A stretch of 5,991 nucleotides of DNA, taken from positions 1 through 5,991 of the forward strand of contig JAFQVZ010000070.1 in assembly GCA_017407765.1 (NCBI GenBank). The letters are read 5' to 3'. The stretch's first letter is position 1, and each line of letters opens with the position of its first letter. Shown one piece after another: positions 1 to 5,189 of this stretch. The stretch is from Clostridia bacterium (GTDB lineage: Bacteria > Bacillota > Clostridia > Oscillospirales > Butyricicoccaceae). The translations under genes and the position numbers were made by a program. The notes under the pieces were generated by a model, which ran no database searches, was not told where the DNA came from, and saw only the letters and a program-made list of their open reading frames with translations.

Positions 1-100
1 CGGCGGTGGATGAGGTGACCTGCGTCAAGCTTGCTGTAAAGCGCTTCGCGACCCCTCATCAGTCACCTTCGGTGACAGCTTCCCCACACAGGGGGAAGCC
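1..100. repeat. MITE-like inverted-repeat element, left end outside window
   Basis: This is non-coding DNA. GATGAGG (9-15) pairs with CCTCATC (54-60) around a spacer. The right arm then carries two consecutive hairpins: GTCACC-TTC-GGTGAC (62-76) and GCTTCCCC/GGGGAAGC (78-85 with 92-99). The same order (inner inverted repeat, TTC-loop hairpin, AGC, pyrimidine/purine hairpin) appears again at 199-247. I therefore read 1-100 as the centre and right arm of an element whose left arm lies upstream; the first bases, CGGCGGTGG, resemble the inner end of a left arm (compare GACGGTGG at 143-150). No transposase is present, so any mobility would have to be supplied in trans. Confidence 0.6.
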
Positions 101-106
101 TTTTCT

Positions 107-249
107 TGCCTCCCTTGCCTAAAGGGAGGGGGACCGTCGCAAGACGGTGGAGGGATATTTCGGTGAGCCCGGTCGGGCGATTCGTGAATCGCCCCTACAA
201 TATCCCCCAGTCAACTTCGTTGACAGCCCCCTTTAGGCAAAGGGGCCAT
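107..249. repeat. Complete MITE-like element with two inverted double-hairpin arms
   Basis: The left arm (about 109-159) contains hairpin CCTCCCTT/AAGGGAGG (109-116 with 122-129), hairpin ACCGTC-GCAA-GACGGT (133-148) and then GGGATATT (152-159). The right arm (199-247) is the same design in reverse: AATATCCC (199-206), hairpin GTCAAC-TTC-GTTGAC (210-224), then CCCCTTT/AAAGGGG (228-234 with 239-245). TTGCCTAAAGGG at 115-126 recurs as its exact reverse complement at 229-240, so the arms are related inverted copies. The centre is a 20-bp near-perfect palindrome (175-194). The design fits a non-autonomous miniature element or an extragenic palindromic repeat; I cannot tell which from one copy. 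Confidence 0.65.
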
Positions 250-261
250 TTTACCAATCCT

Positions 262-314
262 CAGTCGGCTTCATCGACAGCTCCTATGTGCCCTTGGGAT
301 ATTCTCAAAGGAGC
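262..314. repeat. Degenerate half copy of the hairpin repeat
   Basis: CAGTCGGCTTCATCGACAGC (262-281) matches the arm starts at 60-79 and 208-227 in the pattern CAGTC-n2-CTTC-n3-GACAGC, with a decayed stem. It is followed by GCTCCT (280-285) pairing with AGGAGC (309-314), which takes the place of the second arm hairpin. The string GGGATATT, found once in the left arm of the complete element, recurs at 296-303. It looks like a solo or decayed arm of the same family. The remaining bases to about 388 show nothing I can assign. Confidence 0.45.
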
Positions 315-388
315 ATTAGGTGTGAAGGCGCGAATAGCCTCCTTAAAACAATCTTAAGCTTTCTTCTGTAGTGCAGGCTGCTTTTTCA

Positions 389-397
389 TGTTATAAT
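389..397 (+). promoter_or_regulatory. Extended -10 promoter for the 430-2064 cluster
   Basis: TGTTATAAT contains a consensus TATAAT (392-397) preceded by the TG-n extension. No good -35 hexamer sits 16-18 bases upstream, as is usual for extended -10 sigma-A promoters. It lies 32 bases before the first start codon and just after the repeat cluster, so it probably drives all four genes downstream. This is motif evidence only. Confidence 0.55.
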
Positions 398-429
398 GAT
401 AATATAAGAAACCACAAAGGAGGGTCATA

Positions 430-666
430 ATGCGGCTTTTGTTTTACTTTCTGCCTTTTCCTGTCCTTGTGCTTTTTCTGAGAAAGTTCAGTTATTATGA
501 AGAACTGAAAAAGAGGGAGGAGAGCCATCCCGGCAGCGTGTCGCCCGGACTTATGAGAGAAATGCGTTTTTATTCCATCATATATGGCATAATTGTTGTT
601 ATCGTAGTGGCGGTAAATCTTGTTTTTATGATGCTTGTAAACACAGGTTCGATTTCAAATATGTGA
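430..666 (+). CDS. Small two-helix membrane protein, first of a tandem pair
   Basis: This 78-aa protein is of a family I do not recognise. Residues 2-17 form a hydrophobic helix starting LLFYFLPFP. A charged loop follows (about 18-46, with YYEELKKREE and HPGSVSP), and a second long helix spans about 48-70 (IIYGIIVVIVVAV). It ends TGSISNM. It is probably an integral membrane protein with two passes. An excellent AAAGGAGG site at 416-423 sits six bases before the ATG, which supports a real gene despite its size. The next gene (689-928) is a diverged paralogue with matching landmarks: PF near the N-terminus, KK in the loop, P..VS, an Arg before helix 2, and TG.I..M at the end. Together with the PstS-like gene these appear to form one transcription unit. 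No catalytic motif is visible, so a role as a membrane partner or regulator is only a guess. Confidence 0.75.
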   Translation: MRLLFYFLPFPVLVLFLRKFSYYEELKKREESHPGSVSPGLMREMRFYSIIYGIIVVIVVAVNLVFMMLVNTGSISNM

Positions 667-688
667 AACTGCAAAGGAGGCATATACC

Positions 689-928
689 ATGTTTGAACTT
701 ATATTTTTCGGTTTCCCCTTTGCCGCCCTGATCGCCTGGGTGGCCTGCCTTAACCGATATTCCACCATGAAAAAAGAGTATAAAGAAGACCCCGCCCTTG
801 TTTCGGAAAAGGATCTTAAGCTCGCCCGTATGTGGACATATATCAGCGGCGTTGTCGCCCTTGCACCCGTGGCAGTGGTGGTGGGCTTCATCGTCCTTAT
901 TTATACGGGCGCCATCGCCTTCATGTGA
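689..928 (+). CDS. Small two-helix membrane protein, second of a tandem pair
   Basis: This 79-aa protein is a paralogue of the preceding gene. Helix 1 spans about residues 3-20 (LIFFGFPFAALIAWVA). The charged loop about 21-47 contains RYSTMKKEYKEDP and LVSEKDLK, and helix 2 spans about 51-72. The C-terminus YTGAIAFM corresponds to NTGSISNM in the first copy. Its ribosome binding site, AAAGGAGG at 673-680, lies eight bases before the ATG, and only 22 bases separate it from the previous stop. The two copies keep the same length and topology but differ at most positions, so the duplication is old and both are probably maintained. The stop codon overlaps the ribosome binding site of the next gene, which suggests coupled translation. 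The function is unknown. Confidence 0.75.
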   Translation: MFELIFFGFPFAALIAWVACLNRYSTMKKEYKEDPALVSEKDLKLARMWTYISGVVALAPVAVVVGFIVLIYTGAIAFM

Positions 929-938
929 GGTGGACGGC

Positions 939-1079
939 ATGAACGAAAAGACCTTTATGCGGCTGTTGGCTGCAATAGTCGTGCTCGGGGTGGCGGCAAC
1001 ACTTATCCACCTGGCCTATGCCGTCTATGCCTATCAGCACTGCTCGATAATTTACTTTATAGCAAAGGAGCTGTGGTAA
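939..1079 (+). CDS. 46-aa single-pass membrane peptide
   Basis: The short product starts MNEKTFMRLL and has one hydrophobic helix (about residues 8-31), followed by a tail with Tyr, His and Cys and the ending KELW. I chose the ATG at 939 because GAGGTGG (927-933) lies five bases upstream and overlaps the stop of the previous gene. The longer open frame beginning at 798 would run through most of that gene and has no comparable site. The stop is one base before the ATG of the PstS-like gene, whose ribosome binding site (AAAGGAG, 1064-1070) lies inside this coding region. That packing argues for real, coupled translation, possibly as a leader peptide or small membrane subunit for the binding protein. 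I recognise no family. Confidence 0.6.
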   Translation: MNEKTFMRLLAAIVVLGVAATLIHLAYAVYAYQHCSIIYFIAKELW

Positions 1080-1080
1080 T

Positions 1081-2064
1081 ATGAAGCGCAGGCAGATCCT
1101 GACCCTTGTTTCGGCAGTTCTTTTCTTTGCCCTGTTTAATGTGAGCATGTACTTCGTATTAACGAGAAGGCTCTCGAACAACTTCAGTTCGGCCACACAG
1201 GCTCAGATGGTGGATGTCGGATCCTATCTGCCTCATAATGAGGCTTCCGACCTGCCCGACATCGACACCGGGCTTATGCTTGAGGGCGAGCTGCCGGTCC
1301 TTGACGGAGCGGCGGCGCTGGTGCCCGTCTATGCCGCGGTCATAGATACTGTATATCCGGAAGGTTGCGTCACCTTTGAGGGCGGCGAGTTCTCAAGCGA
1401 CAATTACTATGGCGAGAACTTTGCCCCGGACAGCAAAATGCAGTACCGCAACACGGTGCGCGGATATCAGGCGGTGGTCGACGGTACAGCCGATATCCTG
1501 TTCTGCGCCGCGCCTTCCGAGGATCAGAAGGCCTATGCAGAGGATAGGGATGTCGAGCTGGTGTATGTTCCCGTGGGGCGCGAGGCATTTGTGTTCTTCG
1601 TAAACTCAAATAACCCGGTAACCGGCCTTACAACCGCCCAGGTGCGCGACATCTATGCCGGAAAGATCACAGACTGGAGCGAGGTGGGCGGCGCCAGACG
1701 AGCCATAAACCCCGTCACCCGTCTTGAGGGCAGCGGCAGCCAGACGGCCATGAATGCCTTTATGGGCGACGTGCCCATAGGCCCCAAGTCGCCCTTTGCC
1801 ATCACCGGCGGAGCCATAGGCTTCTCATTCCGTTATTATATGGACGGCATTGTCGAGAATGACGGCGTCAGGATGCTGGAGCTCAATGGAGTCTATCCCG
1901 ATGCCGATAATATCCGAAGCGGCGACTATCCCATCATAGCCGAGTTCTATGCCATCTACCGTGCCGATAATGACAATCCCAACATACCGGTCGTTATCGA
2001 CTGGCTGCTGTCGGACGACGGACAGAGGCTTATAGAGGAATGCGGATATGTATCGGTGAGATGA
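1081..2064 (+). CDS. Membrane-anchored PstS-like solute-binding domain protein
   Basis: This 327-aa protein belongs to the PBP-like type 2 periplasmic-binding superfamily (PstS-like). Residues 6-27 form one hydrophobic helix after MKRRQ, with RR just after it and no lipobox cysteine, so it is probably tethered outside the membrane by an uncleaved signal anchor. Landmarks in order are LDGAAALVPVY (74-84), a TADILFCAAPSEDQ stretch (136-149), REAFVFFVN (167-175), RDIYAGKITDWSEVGG (189-204), RLEGSGSQTA (214-223), GAIGFSF (244-250) and DWLLSDDGQRLIEECGYV (307-324). R214/S218/G219/S220 line up with the anion-binding R-x-D-G-S-G-T loop of E. coli PstS. The segment that carries the phosphate-discriminating Asp there reads CAAPS here, so phosphate is not assured as ligand. 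No pstC, pstA, pstB or phoU is adjacent; its neighbours are three tiny membrane proteins. It could be a sensor or an envelope-associated binding protein rather than part of a transporter. The family call is firm; the ligand and role are open. Confidence 0.88.
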   Translation: MKRRQILTLVSAVLFFALFNVSMYFVLTRRLSNNFSSATQAQMVDVGSYLPHNEASDLPDIDTGLMLEGELPVLDGAAALVPVYAAVIDTVYPEGCVTFEGGEFSSDNYYGENFAPDSKMQYRNTVRGYQAVVDGTADILFCAAPSEDQKAYAEDRDVELVYVPVGREAFVFFVNSNNPVTGLTTAQVRDIYAGKITDWSEVGGARRAINPVTRLEGSGSQTAMNAFMGDVPIGPKSPFAITGGAIGFSFRYYMDGIVENDGVRMLELNGVYPDADNIRSGDYPIIAEFYAIYRADNDNPNIPVVIDWLLSDDGQRLIEECGYVSVR

Positions 2065-2079
2065 TAAAAGGGTTTACAA

Positions 2080-2140
2080 AATATCTGTTTAATCGCCGCT
2101 GAAAACGGGATATAATACCTTTTGAAACAGATATTATATC
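2080..2140 (+). promoter_or_regulatory. Putative promoter/operator of the patatin-like gene
   Basis: TATAAT lies at 2111-2116 with a weak -35-like TTTAAT at 2088-2093 (17-base spacer). An exact 11-bp inverted repeat brackets the -10: AATATCTGTTT at 2080-2090 and AAACAGATATT at 2125-2135. The right arm overlaps a second small palindrome, GATAT-T-ATATC (2130-2140). Transcription from this -10 would begin near 2123, so only the right arm would be in the mRNA. That favours paired protein-binding sites in DNA over an RNA hairpin, unless there is read-through from the upstream cluster. There is no terminator between 2064 and here. Confidence 0.45.
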
Positions 2141-2144
2141 TCAC

Positions 2145-2150
2145 AGGAGG
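2145..2150 (+). promoter_or_regulatory. Ribosome binding site fixing the patatin gene start
   Basis: AGGAGG ends seven bases before the ATG at 2158. This selects that ATG over an in-frame TTG at 2122, which has no such site, lies about at the predicted transcript start, and would add 12 residues before the conserved beta strand. Confidence 0.8.
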
Positions 2151-2157
2151 ATCATAT

Positions 2158-3024
2158 ATGAAAACAGCCCTTATAGATGTCGGCGGCGGCCTCAGAGGCG
2201 TGTACGGCACAGGCGTGCTGGACAAGTGCCTTGACCTTGGCATTGTTTTTGACTACTGCATAGGTGTTTCGGCAGGCGCCGGCAATATATCATCCTATCT
2301 TTCGGGCCAGCGAGGCAGAAACTACAGGTTTTATTTCACTTACTCCTTCCGCAAGGAATATATGGGGGTCAAAAACTTCATAAAAACCGGCAATTTCTTT
2401 AATCTCGACTATGTCTATGGCTGGCTGCCCACCACCAAGGGCGACGATCCTCTTGATTTCGATGCCATGATGGCCCATCCTGCCGAATATATAGTTGTTG
2501 CCAGCGAGGCCGAAAGCGGAAAGGTGCGCTATTTTACAAGGGACGACTTTGCTCTTGATAAATACGATGTATTCAAGGCATCTTCCTGCATCCCCTTCTT
2601 CTGCAAGCCGGTGGAGATAGACGGCGTAAAGTATTACGACGGCGCTCTCAGCGATCCCGTCCCCGTTCAGAAGGCTCTTGATGACGGATGCGACAAAATA
2701 GTTCTTGTTCTGACCAGGCCCAAGGATATTATCCGCAGCGATAAGAAGGATGTTACTACAGCCCGGTTTATTGAAAAAGAGTATCCCAAAGCTGCCGAAA
2801 ATCTTCGCGCACGCGCCCGCCGGTATAACGAGGGCGTGGCGCTGGCAAAGCAGCTGGAAAAGGAGGGCAGGGCGATCATCATTGCTCCCGACGACACCTG
2901 CGGAGTCGATACCATGAAGCGCAGCAAAGAGTCGCTTATGCAGCTTTACGGCAAAGGCTTTAAGGACGGTGCCGCGATAGCTGATTTTCTTAAAAATGAT
3001 GCCCTGATACCTGGAAAAGCATAA
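2158..3024 (+). CDS. Patatin-like phospholipase (serine acyl hydrolase)
   Basis: This 288-aa protein carries the complete patatin catalytic set. The oxyanion-hole glycine loop D7-VGGGLRG-14 comes right after the first strand. The nucleophile elbow G36-V-S38-A-G40 supplies Ser38, and the dyad Asp is D161 in DGALSDPVP. The family hydrolyses acyl esters of phospholipids or related lipids. This protein has no signal peptide or transmembrane helix, so it should act in the cytoplasm or on the inner face of the membrane. The size and the extra C-terminal region after about residue 200 (ARARRYNEGVALAKQLEKEGRAIIIAP) resemble the bacterial YjjU-type subgroup rather than plant patatins; that placement is from memory of the family. 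It appears to be monocistronic or the last gene of the upstream unit, with its own possible promoter and a strong terminator behind it. Its isoleucine codons are 9 ATA, 4 ATC and 4 ATT, quite unlike the transporter genes that follow. The physiological substrate is unknown. Confidence 0.92.
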   Translation: MKTALIDVGGGLRGVYGTGVLDKCLDLGIVFDYCIGVSAGAGNISSYLSGQRGRNYRFYFTYSFRKEYMGVKNFIKTGNFFNLDYVYGWLPTTKGDDPLDFDAMMAHPAEYIVVASEAESGKVRYFTRDDFALDKYDVFKASSCIPFFCKPVEIDGVKYYDGALSDPVPVQKALDDGCDKIVLVLTRPKDIIRSDKKDVTTARFIEKEYPKAAENLRARARRYNEGVALAKQLEKEGRAIIIAPDDTCGVDTMKRSKESLMQLYGKGFKDGAAIADFLKNDALIPGKA

Positions 3025-3041
3025 TATTGCCGAAATAAACA

Positions 3042-3070
3042 AAAAAACCACCCGTTTTGGGTGGTTTTTT
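3042..3070 (+). terminator. Intrinsic terminator after the patatin-like gene
   Basis: CCACCC (3048-3053) pairs with GGGTGG (3059-3064) around a five-base loop (GTTTT). A run of A before the stem pairs with the T run at 3065-3070, extending the stem and providing the U tract. It lies 17 bases after the stop codon and separates the patatin gene from the importer operon. Confidence 0.9.
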
Positions 3071-3151
3071 ATTTCTGTAATATATGCACAAAAATCTATG
3101 TATTGCTTTATCGAAAATGCCTATCAAACGAAAACGGAATATTAAAACAAA

Positions 3152-3217
3152 CGATTGGACAAATCTGAAATGCGGTGGTTAAATATTTAACGGCAAAGGG
3201 ACCGCTATGTCCCAATG
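3152..3217 (+). promoter_or_regulatory. Structured 5' leader or operator of the importer operon
   Basis: The 178 bases before the permease contain a perfect 14-bp palindrome, GTTAAATATTTAAC (3178-3191). It is enclosed by GCGGT (3172-3176) pairing with ACCGC (3201-3205), and that in turn by ATTGGAC (3154-3160) pairing with GTCCCAAT (3209-3216) with one bulged C. A competing local hairpin, GGGAC (3198-3202) with GTCCC (3209-3213), cannot form at the same time as the two outer stems. This could be a regulatory RNA with alternative folds, or the palindrome alone could be a DNA operator. I compared it with the guanidine, TPP, SAM and cobalamin riboswitches and recognised none of their conserved cores. 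No convincing promoter is visible between 3071 and 3152; TTGGAC at 3155 with an A/T-rich -10 near 3179 is a weak option. Confidence 0.35.
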
Positions 3218-3248
3218 AAAGATCAAAATAATTACAGGAGCGTGCGTA

Positions 3249-4337
3249 ATGTTTCAAATGCTGAACGAAAAAGAGCGCAACGAGAAGGGCCTGCTTCGTG
3301 AAGATGCAAAATCTTTGAGAAAGCTTACCCGCGAACAGCTCGCTGAGCTTGAAGAACGCGAAAAGACACCGCGTGAAAAAATGATGGACCTCATCATCAC
3401 GGTACTTCCTGCTGTTGTGCTGGCAATCAGCCTGCTGGAATATACCATTATGCCCGATGTCAACCCCAACCCCATGCGTCACATATATACAGTTGTTCTG
3501 GCCATTGTTTTTGTTGCTTATACAGCAGCATTTATTCTTGGCAAGATCAAGGAGAGCAAGGGCGATAAGAAGCTTATCCGCAGCCTGAGATACAGAGCTC
3601 CTCTGTATGCAGCTATCGCGGCTATCCTCACACTGTATGATATCCTCACAATCAAGACCAACTATTTCACATATCCTCTGGTACCCTGTGTAAACAGCAT
3701 CATGTATGCTGCATGGACCGACCGTGCCGAGCTTCTCAGATGCGCAAGCCACACACTGGTCCTGATGTTCAAGGGTTATGGCCTGGGTGTTGTTCTCGGC
3801 CTTATCACAGGTATCACCTGCGGCTACAGCCGTAAGGTAAACTACTGGATAGATCCTATCCTGAAGTTCATGGGCCCCATTCCTATTTCGACATGGATCC
3901 CCATCATCGCCGTTCTGTCTCCCTCGCTCAGCGGCGGTGCCCTGTTCATCATCGTAGTCGGTGTATGGACAGCTGTTACAAATGCATCCCGTGCCGGTGT
4001 TGCCAACGTTGACAAGGCCTACTTCGATGCCGCCAAGATCCTCGGCGCAAGCGAGAGACAGCTGATCTTCAAGGTTGCTATCCCCGCTGCTATGCCCAAC
4101 ATCATGGCCGGTATGACACAGGGTATGATGACAGCCTGCACAGCCATCATGGTTGCCGAAATGATGGGTGTTAAGGGCGGTCTCGGCTGGTACATCACCT
4201 GGGTCAAGTCCTGGGCTCTGTACAACAACATGTTCGCATCCCTGTTCATCATTTGCCTCATCTTTACAATCGTAACAAAGATACTCAATATGGTTAAGAA
4301 TCGCGTACTGCGCTGGCAGATAGGAGTGACGAAGTAA
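3249..4337 (+). CDS. NitT/TauT-family ABC importer permease with N-terminal extension
   Basis: The permease subunit of a nitrate/sulfonate/taurine-class importer (COG0600-like) is 362 aa, against roughly 250-280 for typical members. The canonical core starts near residue 116: a helix (116-134), the YPLVPCVNSI segment (142-151), helices around 168-191, 208-225 and 229-247, the ATPase-docking EAA loop (D260-A-A, G266, AIP at 277-279), and final helices near 288-305 and 329-348. In front of this lie a highly charged, probably helical cytoplasmic segment (residues 3-45, LTREQLAELEEREKTPREK) and two additional hydrophobic helices (about 47-66 and 79-98). The ATG is supported by ACAGGAG (3234-3240) eight bases upstream; an internal Met at 45-46 would remove the charged part but has no good site. 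It sits one base from the ATPase gene. Substrate specificity cannot be read from the permease. Confidence 0.9.
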   Translation: MFQMLNEKERNEKGLLREDAKSLRKLTREQLAELEEREKTPREKMMDLIITVLPAVVLAISLLEYTIMPDVNPNPMRHIYTVVLAIVFVAYTAAFILGKIKESKGDKKLIRSLRYRAPLYAAIAAILTLYDILTIKTNYFTYPLVPCVNSIMYAAWTDRAELLRCASHTLVLMFKGYGLGVVLGLITGITCGYSRKVNYWIDPILKFMGPIPISTWIPIIAVLSPSLSGGALFIIVVGVWTAVTNASRAGVANVDKAYFDAAKILGASERQLIFKVAIPAAMPNIMAGMTQGMMTACTAIMVAEMMGVKGGLGWYITWVKSWALYNNMFASLFIICLIFTIVTKILNMVKNRVLRWQIGVTK

Positions 4338-4338
4338 A

Positions 4339-5109
4339 ATGGCAGTTGTTCTTAAGCTTGACGGCGTATCCAAGAGCTTCGCCCGTGTCGAAAAGAACGA
4401 CATCACAAACGCTCTTGAAAATATCAACCTCGAAATGCACAGCGGCGAGTTTATCAGCCTTGTAGGTACATCGGGCTGCGGCAAGTCGACAATGCTTCGC
4501 CTCATCGCAGGCCTCATCACTCCCACAACAGGCACTCTTACCGTTAACGGCGAGAAGATCGAAGGCCCTGCAACATCCCGCGGCATGATGTTCCAGCAGC
4601 ACACACTCTTCCCCTGGCTGACAGTCGAGAAGAACATTGCTTTTGCCGACACAATGGCCGGCAAGAACAAGGAGCAGGCTTCTGTTGACGAAGTCAACCG
4701 TATGCTCAAGGTCATCGGCCTCGAGAACTTCCGCGTAGACTATCCCGCTCAGCTTTCCGGCGGTATGCAGCAGCGCGTTGCTCTGGCACGCAGCCTGATC
4801 TGCAAGCCCGAGATCCTTCTGCTCGACGAGCCTCTGGGCGCTCTCGACTCCTTCACACGTATGAACATGCAGGACGAGATCCTCAACCTTTGGAAGGAAA
4901 ACAAGCAGCTGGTAATCATGGTAACACATGACGTTGACGAGGCTATCTACATGGGCACAAAGGTTCTGGTCATGGAGCCCCATCCCGGCCGCATCAACAA
5001 CATCATCGACATTGACCTCGAATATCCCCGCAACCGTGCGAGCTCGAAGTTTGTAGAGTATCGCCGTCAGATCCTCGACCTCCTGCACTTCGGTCAGAAG
5101 GAAGACTAA
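4339..5109 (+). CDS. NitT/TauT-family ABC importer ATPase
   Basis: This 256-aa protein has every ABC motif in order: Walker A GTSGCGKST (43-51), Q-loop Gln86 in MFQQHTLFPW, signature LSGGMQQR (139-146), Walker B ILLLDEP (159-165) with catalytic Glu164, D-loop GALD (167-170) and switch His197. The FPWLTV and VTHDVDEA stretches and the length fit the SsuB/TauB type (COG1116). It hydrolyses ATP on the cytoplasmic face to power the permease encoded one base upstream. AGGAGTG (4322-4328) inside the end of the permease gene is its likely ribosome binding site, so translation is probably coupled. Isoleucine is almost always ATC, with no ATA, indicating codon selection for expression. The subunit appears intact. 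The family is certain; the transported substrate is not. Confidence 0.94.
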   Translation: MAVVLKLDGVSKSFARVEKNDITNALENINLEMHSGEFISLVGTSGCGKSTMLRLIAGLITPTTGTLTVNGEKIEGPATSRGMMFQQHTLFPWLTVEKNIAFADTMAGKNKEQASVDEVNRMLKVIGLENFRVDYPAQLSGGMQQRVALARSLICKPEILLLDEPLGALDSFTRMNMQDEILNLWKENKQLVIMVTHDVDEAIYMGTKVLVMEPHPGRINNIIDIDLEYPRNRASSKFVEYRRQILDLLHFGQKED

Positions 5110-5189
5110 TTATCGGTTTTGCGGCGTGTGAGCGCTGTAAGATAAATGTTTTTACACCCATCATCAAAAAGACAAGGAGAAAGACACCA

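Noticed and set aside
60..281. CRISPR array
   Set aside because: The three similar 20-base units differ in sequence, are unequally spaced (148 and 54 bases) and occur in both orientations as parts of larger palindromic elements.
106..357. Open frame of 83 codons in the leading region
   Set aside because: It lies entirely across the hairpin repeats, has no ribosome binding site, and its composition simply reflects repeat sequence.
2073..2078. TTTACA as a -35 box for the patatin-like promoter
   Set aside because: The spacing to TATAAT at 2111 is 32 bases, far beyond the usual 16-18.
2122..2157. Upstream TTG start for the patatin-like gene
   Set aside because: AGGAGG at 2145-2150 points to the ATG at 2158, and the extra 12 residues would come from the promoter/operator region.
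2290..3051. Antisense frame of 253 codons opposite the patatin-like gene
   Set aside because: Its start falls in the terminator stem of the sense gene, and it mirrors a gene with an intact catalytic dyad.
3071..3248. Known riboswitch (guanidine-I/II/III, TPP, SAM, cobalamin) in the importer leader
   Set aside because: None of their conserved core strings or loop sequences is present; the GGGAC hairpin has a CGCTAT loop rather than the ACGR loop of guanidine-II.
3108..4715. Long antisense frame of 535 codons opposite the permease and part of the ATPase
   Set aside because: The sense genes rarely use codons that give antisense stops in this frame, which keeps it open. The product is Cys/His-rich with no domain, and both sense genes have full family motifs.
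4294..5088. Antisense frame of 264 codons opposite the ATPase
   Set aside because: It is a shadow of the strongly biased ATPase coding sequence, with no start site or recognisable motif.
5110..5189. Terminator or attenuator between the ATPase and binding-protein genes
   Set aside because: Only 5-bp stems with long loops and no U tract can be drawn, which is too weak to call.
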